Part shown: piece by piece, positions 1 to 12,201 of the stretch
Layout of the letters: every line of letters begins with the position of its first letter
Numbering within the stretch: position 1 is the stretch's first letter
Assembly (NCBI GenBank): GCA_964304625.1
Contig: OZ199838.1
Location: forward strand, 2,232,001 to 2,296,000
From: Kudoa neothunni
Taxonomy: Eukaryota; Cnidaria
Length of the DNA stretch: 64,000 bases
Direction: 5' to 3'
The notes under the pieces: generated by a model
Databases searched by the model: none
Told to the model about the DNA's origin: nothing
What the model saw: the letters and a program-made list of their open reading frames with translations, nothing else
Translations under genes and position numbers: made by a program

Positions 1-1112
1 TTAATTTTTAACTGCTAACGCCTAAAAATTTAATCTTAAATTAAGTGCACGTTTGCCTAGCCCCCCCCCCTTTTTAATCATCCAATGTTACATTCATACT
101 TTATAAGGAAATGTGGAAAGGTTCGCGTGTAATATATTTCTGTTGTGAATTATTTCTGACTCGTTACTTTGCTCATACGAAGTAGAAATAATTTACCGTT
201 CGAATAACCACATACCAAGGGAATAATTGTGTATGAGCCAATAGATATTACCTGTATATAATAAATGACTTATAATAAATGACTTATAATAAATAAAAGT
301 AATTTAGCTATGTATCATAAAAATTTGACTTTTTTGTTAATTCTTTTTTCCGCAACAAAATGGGTATTTTAAGCCTCAGCATAATTATTTAAAAAACATT
401 AATTTATTGACCACCATTCTTTATTTTGAATTTATGATTAAATTATTAATAGTTTTCTGTTAATATTACTCCTACAGATAACTTTGCTCGTTGTTATGTA
501 TTACGGTTAGGAGATTTGAATGATTAAGTCAGTTTGAATGAGTTACGCAATAACAAAGTTGTAATATCAATAATAAAACTTTCATTTGTGGCATATATTT
601 GAATCAATAAGCTTTTAAATAAATAAAAGCTTATATTCAAAAAGGAGGTATTATATTACATTTAATGAAGAAGACCCAACTTAAAATCTAATTACACATT
701 GTGGGGGATTTTATTTAATTGATTAATTTAAACGTATTGTCCCAGTTTTATTCGTTAAATATTACATTAACAATTTTAATATAATTAATTAAAAAAAGTA
801 ATTGTTCTTGAGAACAATGTAAATAGGTGATATTTATTTTTACTTTTTAATTATCAACATCTATCATCTATAAATAATATGTAAATAAACAGGAGTTGTC
901 GTGATTAATGTTTGCTGATCCCATTTAACATTACATAATTTGTTAAGAATTGCCATAACGAATTATTAAATTGATAAATGACGATAATCTAATTAATTTC
1001 TGCTAATATTTGTATTAACAATATTTTTCATTTTATTAAATATTAAGTAAATTTATATCGATTATTGCTGAATTAGCTGTTTAACAATCATTGAACAAGT
1101 TTTTTTGTATAG
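1..1112. other. AT-rich non-coding stretch
   Basis: I see no supported gene here. It contains a run of ten C at 61-70 and a short tandem repeat of a 14-mer (AATAAATGACTTAT) at about 261-294. The missing 5' exons of the CSC1-like gene that starts at 1113 may lie here or before the window, but I could not identify them. Confidence 0.5.
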
Positions 1113-1796
1113 TACTCAAGACTCTTGTATATTTTTGGAATTGGATTAAGCCAATCGTTGATCTCGCCTTTCCTGACTATTGTGTGGAATATTTACTTTT
1201 TTTCCGCATACATCACATACACGTTCCTGGAGTTATTCATCAACCGTCGAACCTACTCTTACAAAGGTCTATTTTGGATTAGTACCCTAAATTGGATGAC
1301 CGTCTATCTGGTGATCTTCCAATTGATGATGATCGGCTTGTTTGCCATCAAAGAAGCAAGTCAAATCAATTTTGTGGCTATTCCTTTACCAATTTTCACT
1401 ATGATTCTCCATATGTTTATTAAAAGTCTTTTCACCTCAAAATATCTCACTATGAATTTGGAGACTCTCAGGAAAATCCCAGAAGCAACCATAAATCAGC
1501 TTGAGGTATTTAATTTTAATAATCTTACTTTAAAAAAATACATTTTCATATAAATTATAAATTACTGGGCAAATTATTTTTCTACTAATTAAATTTAGGC
1601 CATCAAAAAAAATTATGACATACGAGAAAACCTACCAAAAAAAGGGAGTTTGAGTATGTTCTCCATTCCTAAGCGGTTCCGTCATCAAATCAATCACAAA
1701 TTGGAATTAAGGATATTTCGTCAGTTGGAACAGTTTTGTCGACAGTTGAAAGACGAGAAAAACAACGAAACCGAAAATGATCCAACAATCGATTAA
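1113..1796 (+). CDS. CSC1/TMEM63-type osmosensitive channel, C-terminal exons
   Basis: Two exons (1113-1505 and 1599-1796) joined in phase 0 by a 93-bp GT-AG intron give the C-terminal part of a multi-pass membrane protein. Seen: hydrophobic helices, ISPFLTIVWNIYF, a tract ending RRTYSYKG before FW, then FQLMMIGLFAIKEA and IPLPIFTMILHMF, and a charged tail ending NDPTID. This order matches the RSN1_7TM region of CSC1/OSCA/TMEM63 proteins, which form mechanically or osmotically gated cation channels in the plasma or endolysosomal membrane. The first exon starts right after an acceptor AG (1111-1112), so more exons must lie upstream; none was recognised. The gene converges on mitochondrial HSP70, about 100 bp away. 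Assignment rests on motif order recalled from the family. Confidence 0.6.
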
Positions 1797-1898
1797 ATGT
1801 ATTAAAAAAATTTTTACGTTTTTTTTCTCACGCAAAAAATGTTATTTTATCAAATCAAACCACACATATCTAATAGCTTAAGAGTGCACTATATAAGA

Positions 1899-3994
1899 CT
1901 AGTTTTTGGGTGAGCTATCGTCACTTGAGGTGGATGTATTTTCAGATTGACCAGTTGAAGCAGAGGATGACGCAGTTTGTTTTTCAGCTGCCTGCTTTTG
2001 AGAGACATCATTTTTCATTCGCATAAGCACATCTTCCAATTTTCCAGCTGTTGTTCTAATATTGTTGCCATCAGTGTAGTCGGTAGAGAGCATAGGTTGC
2101 GCTTCGGCAATTATTGCCTTGGCAGCTTCAACGTTAGAGGGTTCAATTTTATCGGTGTTATTAGAGATGAATCTTTCAGAGTCGAAAATAATTGAATCCA
2201 GTCTGTTTCTACTCTCTACAACCTCCAAACGTTTTTTATCTTCAGCGGCATGTTTCTGAGCTTGTAGAGCCATCTCCTCAAGCTCCTTACTAGACAAACC
2301 ACCAGGATTCTGTTTTAATGTGGCAGTGGCAACAGTTCCACTAGTTTTCTCCACAGCGGTAACATTCAATAGACCGTTATTGTCAATATCGAAAGTGACT
2401 TCAATTTTTGGCACACCTCTAGGCATCAATGGAATATTCGACAGCACAAACTGGCCAAGACGGGTATTCTCATGGGTAAACAAACGTTCACCTTGGAAAA
2501 CTTCAATCTCTACCCGATCTTGATTATCCGCAGAAGTGGTAAAAATTTTGGTTTTGGTGGATGGTATGGTGGTATTTCTATCGACTAGGTTCACTTGAAC
2601 ATTACCAACAGTGTTGACACCCAACGACAAACTGGTGACATCAAGCAACACCAAATCAGTCACATTTCCTGTGAGAACACCACCTTGGATGGCAGCACCA
2701 ACTGCAACTGCTTCATCAGGATTTACCCCCTTAGAAGGTTGTTTGTTGAAGATTTTGGCCACCATTTCTTGCACTTTTGGTACACGAGTCATACCACCAA
2801 CCAGGATCACCTCGTCAATCTCGTTCAAACTAACACCGGAATCTTTCACAGCAAGCTCACACGGTTTAACTGTCTTTTTAATGAGATCTTCAACTAGCAT
2901 TTCAAATTTGCTTCGAGTCATAGTTGTTTGGAAACTATTGGCTCCAATGAGATAGGGTAGATTGACCTGAGTGCTTGATGAGAACGATAACTCAATCTTG
3001 GCCTTTTCTGCAGCCTCGCGGATACGTTGAAGTGCCATAGCATCTTGACGAGCATCAGTGTTAAATTTTTTCTTGAATTCATCACACAAATAGTTCACAA
3101 CAATCAAATCAAAATCCTCACCACCAAGATGAGTATCACCATTGGTGGCCTTCACCTCAAACACACCTTGTGACATCTCCAGAATCGATATATCAAAAGT
3201 GCCACCACCCAAATCATACACTGCTATGGTTTTGGTTTGGTTAGCCTTGTTGATACCGTAAGCTAGAGCAGCCGCAGTTGGCTCATTGATAATTCTTGCT
3301 ACGTTTAATCCAGCGATCTTTCCAGCATTTTTGGTGGATGCTCGTTGTGATTCATTAAAATAAGCCGGCACTGTGATAACCGCATTCTTCACATCCATTC
3401 CTAAATATGACTCTGCTGTTGACTTCATCTTAGTTAAGATATAGGCTGCGATTTGAGATGGTGAATACTCCTTGCCGTGAGCTTTGAACCAGCAGTCATT
3501 ATTTTTGGGGACAATAGTATATGGTAACGATTTTAAATCTTTCTGAACAGCTTCATCGCTGTAAAGATGACCAATGTATCGTTTGGTAGCATAAAATGTA
3601 TTCTTGCTATTGGTGACAGCCTGACGACGAGCTGGTTCACCAACCAGTGGAGGTGAGCTAGCATCTGTAAATGCTACCACTGATGGAGTTGTACGAGAAC
3701 CTTCAGCGTTTGCAATCACTTTCGACTCAGTTCCTTCCATTACTGCAACACATGAGTTTGTGGTTCCAAGATCGATTCCAATAATAGGTCCTTGCAATTT
3801 GCTTGAACTAAAATCATTGGATTCATTTTCAAAATCCACCACACACCTCACACTTACCACATACGAGCGTATCCACCAACAAATGGTTTAATAAACCCAT
3901 TCTAAATTACCAATTATTAACATACACCAAAAAGTAAAATTACTAGGCCTAAAATTGATAGCTTGTTTAAATTACGCCCTGCAAACCCCAACAT
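1899..3994 (-). CDS. HSPA9: mitochondrial HSP70 (mortalin/HSPA9)
   Basis: ATP-driven matrix chaperone for protein import and folding. Exons on the minus strand: 3994-3944, 3901-3858 and 3807-1899, about 667 aa. The large exon holds the mitochondrial/DnaK-type signature GIDLGTTNSCVAVMEG, the second ATPase signature AVYDLGGGTFDISILE, the third VILVGGMTRVPKVQ, and a substrate-binding domain with LLDVTSLSLGVNTVG and GLSSKELEEM. Its tail is rich in S and T. The large exon has no in-frame ATG before the first signature. Two small upstream exons with proper splice signals and phases supply one and add a basic presequence, MLGFAGRNLNKLSILGL then NGFIKPFVGGYARMCSSK. This resembles the YAS-type cleavage region of animal mortalin. 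The introns are 42 and 50 bp. The family call is certain; the two 5' exons are inference. Confidence 0.93.
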
Positions 3995-3999
3995 CTGAG

Positions 4000-5734
4000 A
4001 AAAGGATCACGTTGTTTTGGTCACATGATTATTAAGATATCCATCACGTTCTGGACGATTCTGGAATTCAACATCAGTCTTATTTTCTATTTTAGTCATA
4101 TAATGGAGGAATTAATTAATAAAATCAAAACGTATAATAAAATAGTCAGAGGGGGCAATCATGTGATAGGACAGTTAGAGAGCAATTTGATTTGGAAAGT
4201 TAATCCTGTCATGCTCAGACATTTAAAATGCGGATTATAAATTAATAGGATCATATTCAAATTTAAACCCGTGATTTTTTCATCTCACTTGATTCCTAAA
4301 TAAAGACAATTTTACACTACGAATTATAATAATTATCTGATGATATTCTCGGATTTATTTATTTAAAGTAAATATTTTTATGTATACTGGTTAATCTGCT
4401 ACAGCTTAGCAAATAGTACGTTGTTACAAACATTTATTCTATTGTTATCCAAGGGTTTATTTTCGATCTAAGTCGAAACTATTTATTTATAATAATACAA
4501 ATGTTTCATAATGGTTAATTTTTACAAATTTCTTAGTGGATATTTACATGGGATTACATGGTTATAAATTTTTATGTATTTGGAATGAGAAAACAATTAA
4601 ATCCATAATAATTAAATCTTATCAATAATAAAGAACTTATAAGCTGGCATATAAATTATAAGATTATTGCGATGTGAAGGTTTCCCAGAGTCCTCTAAAA
4701 TTCCCATAAAACGAGTTTCCACCTTCCAAAAATTAATTCTTAGGTTGTAAAAGTGGTATACGTTGTATATAGAGAAAGAGACATGGTTTTTTATTAGCGG
4801 AAGATCAATATAAATTGTTAATTAGTGGTGAGATACATCATCAAAAATTTTGTCATTCCGTGGGAAATAGTTGGTCAATTTTGTGTGCTAGTCAACACTC
4901 TTTGGTTACAATCCCTTAATAAGCTAATGCGTTAATATCTAAAGTCATTCTTAATATATCAACTCAAAAATAAGAATTATATTTGGTATTTTTAGTTATT
5001 TTAACGGCCGATTCTTTTAATTAGATAGTAGAAGGTACTGTTTTAAAATTTAAATGTAAATTTTAATCTGGTAAGATGAGTACAGATTACTTAGTCCATA
5101 TGGAATGGGTGTTGTTGAAAATTGATAACTAATGAAATAAAGATAATTATCTCCTAATTCTTCCTTTATATTTTAAAATAATTTAGAATTAAATAAGGGG
5201 AATATTTCAATCTTATAGAGTATATTAATAAATTTGGGTAAACTCCGGACTGCGCCGTTTATTTCTAATGTGGATATTTATGGATTGAATAAATTAATTT
5301 TTTATGGTATTCTCATATTTTATTAACTGTATGACATTATAAACATAATAGATTCATTTACTTCTTTCATTATAATTATTTAATATTATTTTTTTTGTTT
5401 GAAACAATATTGAGTAATAAAATATCAGTGAAAATATGTGTAAAACAATAGCTTTGCAATTATTTTCAAATTTTTTAAACTCTCGGCACACTTTTGAAAT
5501 AAAATGAAACCAAAGGTGATTTCGCCATTAAAAAATTTTTTAAACGTTTGATGGAATAAACACACAGATTTTGGAGTAATTTAAGGTGATAAACGTTCTT
5601 ACGACATTTTAAAAATGACTAATCAATTTTTAACGCACCTTAAATAAATCAGTTACAAAATCATTATTTAATACAATTATTACAGGCTCTATAACGTTTA
5701 AATGAAAAATAACTTATGTTTATCCTTTATATAA

Positions 5735-5769
<35 letters not shown>

Positions 5770-7182
5770 AAGGAGGACCGTCGGTATGTGTGTGTGTATG
5801 TGTATGTGTCAGTGTGTGCAGGGTTGGCAGACGATTTTTGTAAATCGTACCAAATAATGTAATAGAGACATACCAAAAAATTCAAAATCGTACTAGAATT
5901 TTAAAAAAGTATCATATTTTAAAAATAATACAAAAAAATATAATTCAAGAAACCGTAAACTAATCAAAACAGAAAAAAAAGTGGATAGGATCTATTTATA
6001 TATGCAAATAAACATTTTCGATTATGAATATAAAAAAACCAAAGAATAGATGTCTTCTTACCAATTCAAATCTCCCAACAACCATACGAACAACCAATCA
6101 TAAGCAAATTGGATCTAGACTTTAAAAAGTCGGTGAACGATTTTGGTCGATATCACCTATCACATTAACTGTAAAATAACATTTTTTGAAGTTTCATGTT
6201 TGATTTGAGTACCATAAATATTAAAAAAAATAATTTGGCAATTTTTTCGAGTTTAGGTCAGTAATTAGCTAGTTTATTCTTAAAAAACAAACTATTTATG
6301 AAACCAAAAATAGAAATTTTAATGAAAAATATCATATAAAATATAACCAGTTATTATCCGGATCGGTAGCTTACATAATAACCATAACATGGCTTGCTTC
6401 TAAATTTAATTTCCCATCTCTGTTATAGTTGAATTCATTATGACATAAAAATGTTGTCATTAGGCTCTCACAACCGATCGAAAACAAGAGTTCGCACTAG
6501 TTCTATTTTGTAAAAAAATATTTCTCGAAAGAATTCCTTCGTGTTTTTAGCAAAATATAAAAATCAATTATTTTTTAATTTATAAGAAAAAAGTTTTTGG
6601 TACATAAAATCATTCAAAAATTAGACATAAAGTTCGACAATTTCGAGAAAATTAACCAACATATTGTTCTATTCATTCGAATTAAAATGCCATATAACTT
6701 GAAACTTGCATATAATTGTTTAAAAAAAATAATCAAATTTTACATATCATTATAAAAAGGTAAGTTTTCCAAATAAATTCCCACCACAAACATACGACAA
6801 TACAATTTAAAGTCATCTAATTCATACAAAAAATAACTAAACGCAAAATTAAATGAAGCTAAATCTATCTCATAACTCAAAATAAAAGACTTCGGCTACT
6901 TAAAAGAACAAATTCAATTCCAAAACATATATGTATAGGTATATGTATAAATAGAACGTAATCTTTGTTTTTAAATTAACAGCCTACACACATTTTTAAA
7001 GTTGTTTAAGTATTTTTGATTTATTCCATATAATAAATAAGATCAAAAACACAAAATAAAGTGCAGACACGTTCGATTGAATATTATTTTCAAGTCGATA
7101 GTCATTCCCACGACGATATGTCATGATGCGATTTAGAACGAATAATAAGTCGGATTACTGACGTGACCCTTATTTTGTTGTT
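4000..7182. other. intergenic, no gene recognised
   Basis: About 3.2 kb of AT-rich DNA between the 5' ends of mitochondrial HSP70 and GMPPA, so it should hold two divergent promoters. It contains a TA microsatellite (5727-5769) followed by a GT-rich tract. No coding similarity was seen on either strand. Confidence 0.5.
5727..5820. repeat. TA microsatellite and adjoining GT-rich tract
   Basis: A nearly pure TA/TAAA run spans 5727-5769. After a short spacer comes a TGTG-rich tract to about 5820. Confidence 0.8.
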
Positions 7183-9116
7183 ATGACTGTTGGTGTAGCG
7201 ATTCTATTAGGTAATAGCAAAAATGGTTCACACCTCCGGCCCATATCGTTGGATATCCCGGTAGCGTTGTTTCCAATAGCTGGAAAGCCAATTATAGAAC
7301 ATCAAATAGATAATGCGGCCCAAGTGATTAATTCTTCGTCACACAACCCCTAAATAAATTCTTTAGGTGAAAGAAGTTTCTCATATATTTCTTGTTGGTG
7401 GGTTCGGCAGGAAATTGGCAATAATCGAAGAATTGGTCGATAGAATGTCTATCGTTCACAAGAATATTCATTTTACGTATTTGGTTATTAAAATGTGCTA
7501 ATTATGTTTCATTTAAAAAACCAATCAGTTACCTTGAACAAGACATGGAAAAAGTTTGTGGATCAGCTGGTGTGCTTCTTCAATTCAAAGATCAAGTTAA
7601 AAACTCAATGATTAAGCATTTGTTTATTGTGAATTGCGACGTTGTGTATCAATACGACTTTTCGAAAATGTACTCCTATTATTTGTGTCGTATCAACCGT
7701 GGTTCCAAGCCACATGATATCGACTCTTCAAACAAACTAAAGCATTGCGTTGCTGTGACAACGGTATTTTTAATTAATATTTTTCGTTAATTGTTGATTT
7801 TTTAAACAAAAAAATTATCTATAATAAAAAACTCAATCGATTAAATATTAATAAAAATATTAATAATTTTATTTATTAAATAATTAATAAGTAAAAGAAC
7901 AATTAAAGGATTAATGTTGTTATGATTAATATATTATATGATAATCTATTTGATTGAACCAATAAGATAACAGTAATAATATATCAAATGGTAATCTAGG
8001 TACCTGACGATTATACGCATTATTTTGGTGTTATTGTACTGTCTCCTGAAGAAAGCGATTTAGTTGTGCATTATGTGGAAAAACCTCACACATTTGTATC
8101 CAATACAATCAATTGTGGAGTGTTTTTGTGCGATATTTCTATACTCGAAACAATTGAAGATCTCTTCAATAAAAAGTTTACCTACTATTTATTAAAATAG
8201 AAAAGAATCGACACAATTTAGGGAAAAATTAGACAAATGTCAAGTAAGGACCTTGGATTTATTCCGAGCAGTCTTGCCGCTGGTGGTAGCTGACAGCGAA
8301 TGTTTTTCATTCGATATTGGGGGTTCATTCGTTAGAATTAAAGGAGCTGGGTAAGATTAGTCTATTTACTAAGTGATGCTAATAGGTAACATCTGTGATT
8401 ATTATAGAAGTGCTCTGTTTGCGAACCAGTTACTCCTGGAAGGAAATCCTCGATCGAACCCCTATCTTACGCTTGTTTCCCAAAAGAACCAATATAACGA
8501 AGAAAATGGAAGTAGATTAAGTTCTACTAGATCGATCTAATTTAATTAAACAAATAGAACCATCCTATGTTGCAGTATCGCCCACAGCTAAAATAGATCG
8601 TTCGGCAAAGATTGGACCTAACGTATCTATCGGGGGAAATTGTATTGTTGATGCAGGTGTACGTATCTCAAATGCAATTTTAATGGATGGTTGTATTGTT
8701 GAGGTGAGGCGAGGCGAGGCGAGGCGATGTGGAGTTGCATCCAAAATGCACCACACATATTATAAACATAACTCACTTTAAATTTAGAAAAACAGCTTGA
8801 TAAAAAATGCGATTATTGGCAAACATAACGTTGTAGAGCCGTGGAGTAGGATCGAAGGGTCGCAACTTACAACTCTTTACGACGCTCTTGTGCTCAGTAA
8901 TAGAGACAGCATTTTCAACGAGAAAGGAATGCTTCAACCAAGTCCCGCTATACTAGGTAACATTATTTGTTGTTTGAATGGATTCATTTTAAAATGTTAA
9001 CAATTACAAAAATAGGCAACGATGTGCGTGTGAAGACCACCACTGCAATATACAACACGATAATAATGCCGCACAAAGAAATATCAGGAAACCATTGCAA
9101 TGAAATTATTTTATAA
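7183..9116 (+). CDS. GMPPA: mannose-1-phosphate guanylyltransferase alpha (GMPPA)
   Basis: Subunit of the GDP-mannose pyrophosphorylase complex; in animals the alpha subunit senses GDP-mannose and restrains the catalytic beta subunit. Nine exons: 7183-7323, 7367-7476, 7529-7763, 8000-8175, 8222-8350, 8408-8511, 8558-8703, 8788-8956 and 9016-9116, all phase-consistent, about 436 aa. N-terminal nucleotidyltransferase domain: LRPISLDIPVALFPIAGKP, FIVNCDVV, HYVEKPHTFVSNTINCG, IGGSFVRIKGAGSALFA. C-terminal left-handed beta-helix: PTAKIDRSAKIGPNVSIGG, then IIMPHKEISGNHCNEIIL at the end. The usual catalytic GxGTRLRP loop reads GNSKNGSHLRP, as expected for the alpha rather than the beta subunit. Introns are 43-84 bp except one of 236 bp. 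Intron 7 begins inside a GAGGY pentamer repeat. Confidence 0.93.
8701..8725 (+). repeat. GAGGY pentamer microsatellite at an exon-intron junction
   Basis: Five tandem copies of GAGGC/GAGGT. The first copy spans the end of GMPPA exon 7 and the GT donor of the next intron, so repeat-number changes would act directly at a splice donor. Confidence 0.7.
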
Positions 9117-9128
9117 ACACATAAACAT

Positions 9129-10340
9129 CTATTTGTTACTCCACAAATTCACACCATCATTGCTTGCAGTCAATAGACAGCTGTTGTTAGAGTGATCAGG
9201 ATGTAGCGTTAACGCATACACTACACCATTATGAGCTTTAATTTTTTTAACTATACTGCCAGAAACAACATCCCATAAGTAGAGATAACCATCTTCACTA
9301 CCGCTCACAACAAACGAATCGTTGAACGCAATGTCACATTGAATTTTGAATTTTTCACTTTTAAGACCATCAAATCTAATTAAAATTGTTATAATATATT
9401 GTTAAACTTTTGAAAACACTTGTTTAATATATTTCCGTTCACTGCATCCAAAAGAACAATAGAATTATTTGATAAACAACCCAATATGCTGTTATCATCC
9501 AGTACAAACTTTGAACATGAGATAGGGAAACCAATATCATCCTTAATGAGTTCTCCTTTACGTATATCGTAAGTTCGAAAACATCCATCAACTGACCTAT
9601 TAATTAAAATTTAAAAACTCAAAAAGCTGCGCACCCGTGACGGGATTCGAACCCGCGATCCTCAGATTAGAAGTCTGATGCCTTATCCGCTGGGCCACAC
9701 GGGCCAACTCCAGGTTTTGGTGGAAACGATTAAAATATATTCATCAAAATTACCCCAACAATATCCTGCTACCCTTTATATCTATTGAAAGAACTGCATC
9801 CTTGGACTGGTTGAGAACTTGAACAGGCTTACTGCTACGTGATAACATATCCCAAATGCAAGCTGTATTGTCAGATGATCCTGATACCATAATCGAACAT
9901 TCATCACAATTATACATCACACAGTTTACTTGCTGAAAACATCAGATTAAGAGATGAAAAAGATAAACATGTGACATACAGCATGATGATGACGAAATCG
10001 ACGTAATGCTTGACCAGTCATCACATCCCAAACAATAACACTCTTATCGATAGATCCTGAGACTATCTGGCTGTTATCCGATGTGGAAATAGCATCCAGA
10101 ACCTCCAAGTTCCAAAAAGTTAAACAGATAACAATTTTAGAACAAATATAACACCTCATGACCATGACCAGAATAAGTTTTAAGACACATATTTTTGAAG
10201 GGATTCCACAATTTGACAGTTCTGTCGGATTCGCTGGTTATGCAGTATTTTCCATCTTTGTTAAAATGGACATTTCTAACTATTGAGTTATCAGGTTTTA
10301 AAGTATGTTGTTTGATTAGGTCAGGGCCGTTTTCTTGCAT
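9129..10340 (-). CDS. WDR83: WD-repeat protein WDR83 (MORG1)
   Basis: Seven-bladed WD40 propeller; family members scaffold ERK signalling and associate with the spliceosome. Exons on the minus strand: 10340-10155, 10102-9980, 9932-9754, 9596-9420 and 9375-9129; 303 aa. Blade motifs are clear: DGKYCITSESDRTVKLWNP, YSGHGHEVLDAISTSDNSQ, SGSIDKSVIVWDV, SGSSDNTACIWDM, ILLGSVDGCFRTYDIRKG, VVSGSEDGYLYLWDV, then SNDGVNLW near the end. Length and blade spacing match human WDR83 (315 aa) from end to end. Introns are 52, 47, 157 and 44 bp; the 157-bp intron houses a tRNA-Arg gene on the same strand. The stop codon lies 12 bp from the GMPPA stop, tail to tail. Confidence 0.92.
9621..9625 (-). terminator. 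RNA polymerase III T-run terminator
   Basis: Five Ts on the minus strand, 6 nt after the 3' end of the tRNA-Arg gene, as expected for Pol III termination inside the host intron. Confidence 0.7.
9632..9704 (-). tRNA. tRNA-Arg (anticodon UCU)
   Basis: A 73-nt cloverleaf on the minus strand: acceptor stem GCCCGUG pairs with CACGGGU (terminal G-U), A box TGGCCCAGCGG, anticodon stem UCAGA/UCUGA with loop CUUCUAA (anticodon UCU, reads AGA/AGG), and B box GGTTCGAATCC in the T arm. Discriminator base is G. No tRNA intron. It sits wholly inside WDR83 intron 3 in the same orientation, with a T5 stop shortly downstream. Confidence 0.95.
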
Positions 10341-11089
10341 TTGATTTTGCGCATGGAAACTTTAGAATTAAACATTTTTTCACATTGTGATTTTTTTTAA
10401 CCTCAGATAAATCATGTTTATTACAAATTTTGATGAGTCTTTCAATTATTCAATATATAGTAAATCGTATTCATTGTACTTATGAACATAACCAACACTC
10501 TAACCCAATATTTCCAAACCTTTTTCAAAAGCATTGATTTTCTAATTAAAACTTATTCGGTTAGATCTAAGTTAATTTATCGATGGATCTTAAAATTTAA
10601 CATCTTTAGTTGTTCGCCTCGTCAAAAACAGCATTAAGGGAAACTCGCGCGATCCAGATCCAACCTGGATTAGGCAAGACCTTCGTGTATACGGGGTTAA
10701 TAAACCGAAAATAAATGATTTAAATAAAAAATTAATAAATATTATATTACGTAAAATCAAAAACAGAGGTGATCACGACTATGAATGCTATTTATTTTTA
10801 TATAATTAGTCATTGCTTTTGGTATTGTTACATGATATTCATTGTCATTTAAAATTAAACGATATCAACAATTGAGGTAACGATTTCAAAAGTTTGATGC
10901 CCACCAAAATTGGTCTACGTCGCACCGGTGGGGCGTGGTCCCCGCGTTGGTAAACAATGATACAGAGCAAACATGATTTTAGGAAACTAAAAATACATTA
11001 CTGAGACGAAAAACTTTTACATTCAAGTTAATCATAAATAGGCCAAGATGCGAAATACAATCTATTAAAATGTAATTTTTTTGATATAT
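10341..11089. other. intergenic upstream of WDR83, with a hAT-like terminus
   Basis: No gene recognised. The reverse complement of 10920-10959 begins CATTGTTTACCAACGCGGGG, the form of a hAT-superfamily terminal repeat. No partner end was found nearby, so it is a truncated remnant at best. Confidence 0.35.
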
Positions 11090-12170
11090 AAATTACTTCG
11101 AAATTTTTGCCTAATTCCTATTCGACTACAGTCGGATACACGTGTAATTCATACCGGTTTGCAATAACCACCGAAAAATAGCTGATTAATCGTTTATTTT
11201 TTTCTAATTAGTAAACTATAACTATTATTTAAATTGCCTTAATATTTACATACAAAATTTAGAGTAGCAAACCTTCTAAATAAGCATGTCCAATATTAAG
11301 AAGTAATGTGTCATCTATCTTTATTCCTAAATGTCAAATGAACTTTTAAACTATTTAATAACATCTATAATTGTTTATTTTAGTTTATAAATTTTTATTA
11401 ATACATTTTTACCAGTGAAGTAATTTTTATACACCAATTACTTGCGAAATTGAAACTAACAATAATAATATTAATTGTACATTGATATTTTTGGTTTTAA
11501 AATTGAAGAAAGGCACTAATTAAAAATATTTCAATACGTATTTTATTTATCTGAATATATTAAATTGGAGAACTTATACAAATAGTAACTCGTATATTTA
11601 TCTATTTATTTTTTAAATACGACATAAAGTATGCGGTTAATGTACATAACAAAATTTGCTTGTTGGGACAAAAATATCTGTTTTAATCAAATAATATTAC
11701 ATTATTGTTAATTTTGTTGTTGAACCAACGAAAGCCATACTAGAGAAAAAATTACCTTAAGTCGTTATTCCTTGGAAGATAAGTAATTTTTATATCGGTA
11801 ACTAATGACACAGTCAATGTGATTTCTCCCATAGCATGGAATTTCTGTTATTGGTCTCCTTACATTTAATTTTCTCTTTTTTAAAGTAGAGGTTTCAAAA
11901 TTCCAACAATTAAAGCATCTTTTGTAGCAACTTTAAGGTAATCCTTTGATACTAACTTGTAAAATAACTTATCATGATAATTAATTGAACAGAAAAATTT
12001 AATATCGTTTTTATTAAAAATAATATAAAATATAAATTTTAGATAGTTTACAAAATATGTAAATAATGAGCTGTTTTTCGGTGGTTATTGCAAAACGATA
12101 TGGATTACACGTGTTCCTGACTGTAGTCGAATAGGAATTTGGCAAAAATTTCGAAATAATTTATTTGATC
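11090..12170. mobile_element. element or duplication bounded by ~95-bp inverted repeats
   Basis: The stretches 11090-11185 and 12070-12165 are inverted copies of each other, roughly 90% alike by eye, sharing ACTACAGTC next to an ACACGTGT core and TTTTTCGGTGGTTATTGCAA. The roughly 880 bp between them is AT-rich with no reading frame. Target duplications were not found. It could be a miniature inverted-repeat element or two inverted copies of a decayed gene segment. Confidence 0.45.
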
Positions 12171-12201
12171 TCAATATTTGCAATCAGTATCATTTTGATT
12201 T

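Noticed and set aside
1977-2955. Plus-strand open frames across the HSP70 gene
   Set aside because: They are antisense to a highly conserved coding exon and have no family features.
3858-3860. HSP70 translation start at GTG 3860
   Set aside because: The bases there form a GTAAGT splice donor. Upstream mini-exons supply an ATG and a presequence in phase.
5820-5860. CAGGGTTGGCAGACG as a hAT-like end
   Set aside because: No matching inverted end or target duplication was found within several kb.
8176-8200. A 25-bp intron in GMPPA (donor at 8176, acceptor AG at 8200)
   Set aside because: A second acceptor at 8221 has the same phase, gives a 46-bp intron of typical size, and keeps the protein aligned with GMPPA.
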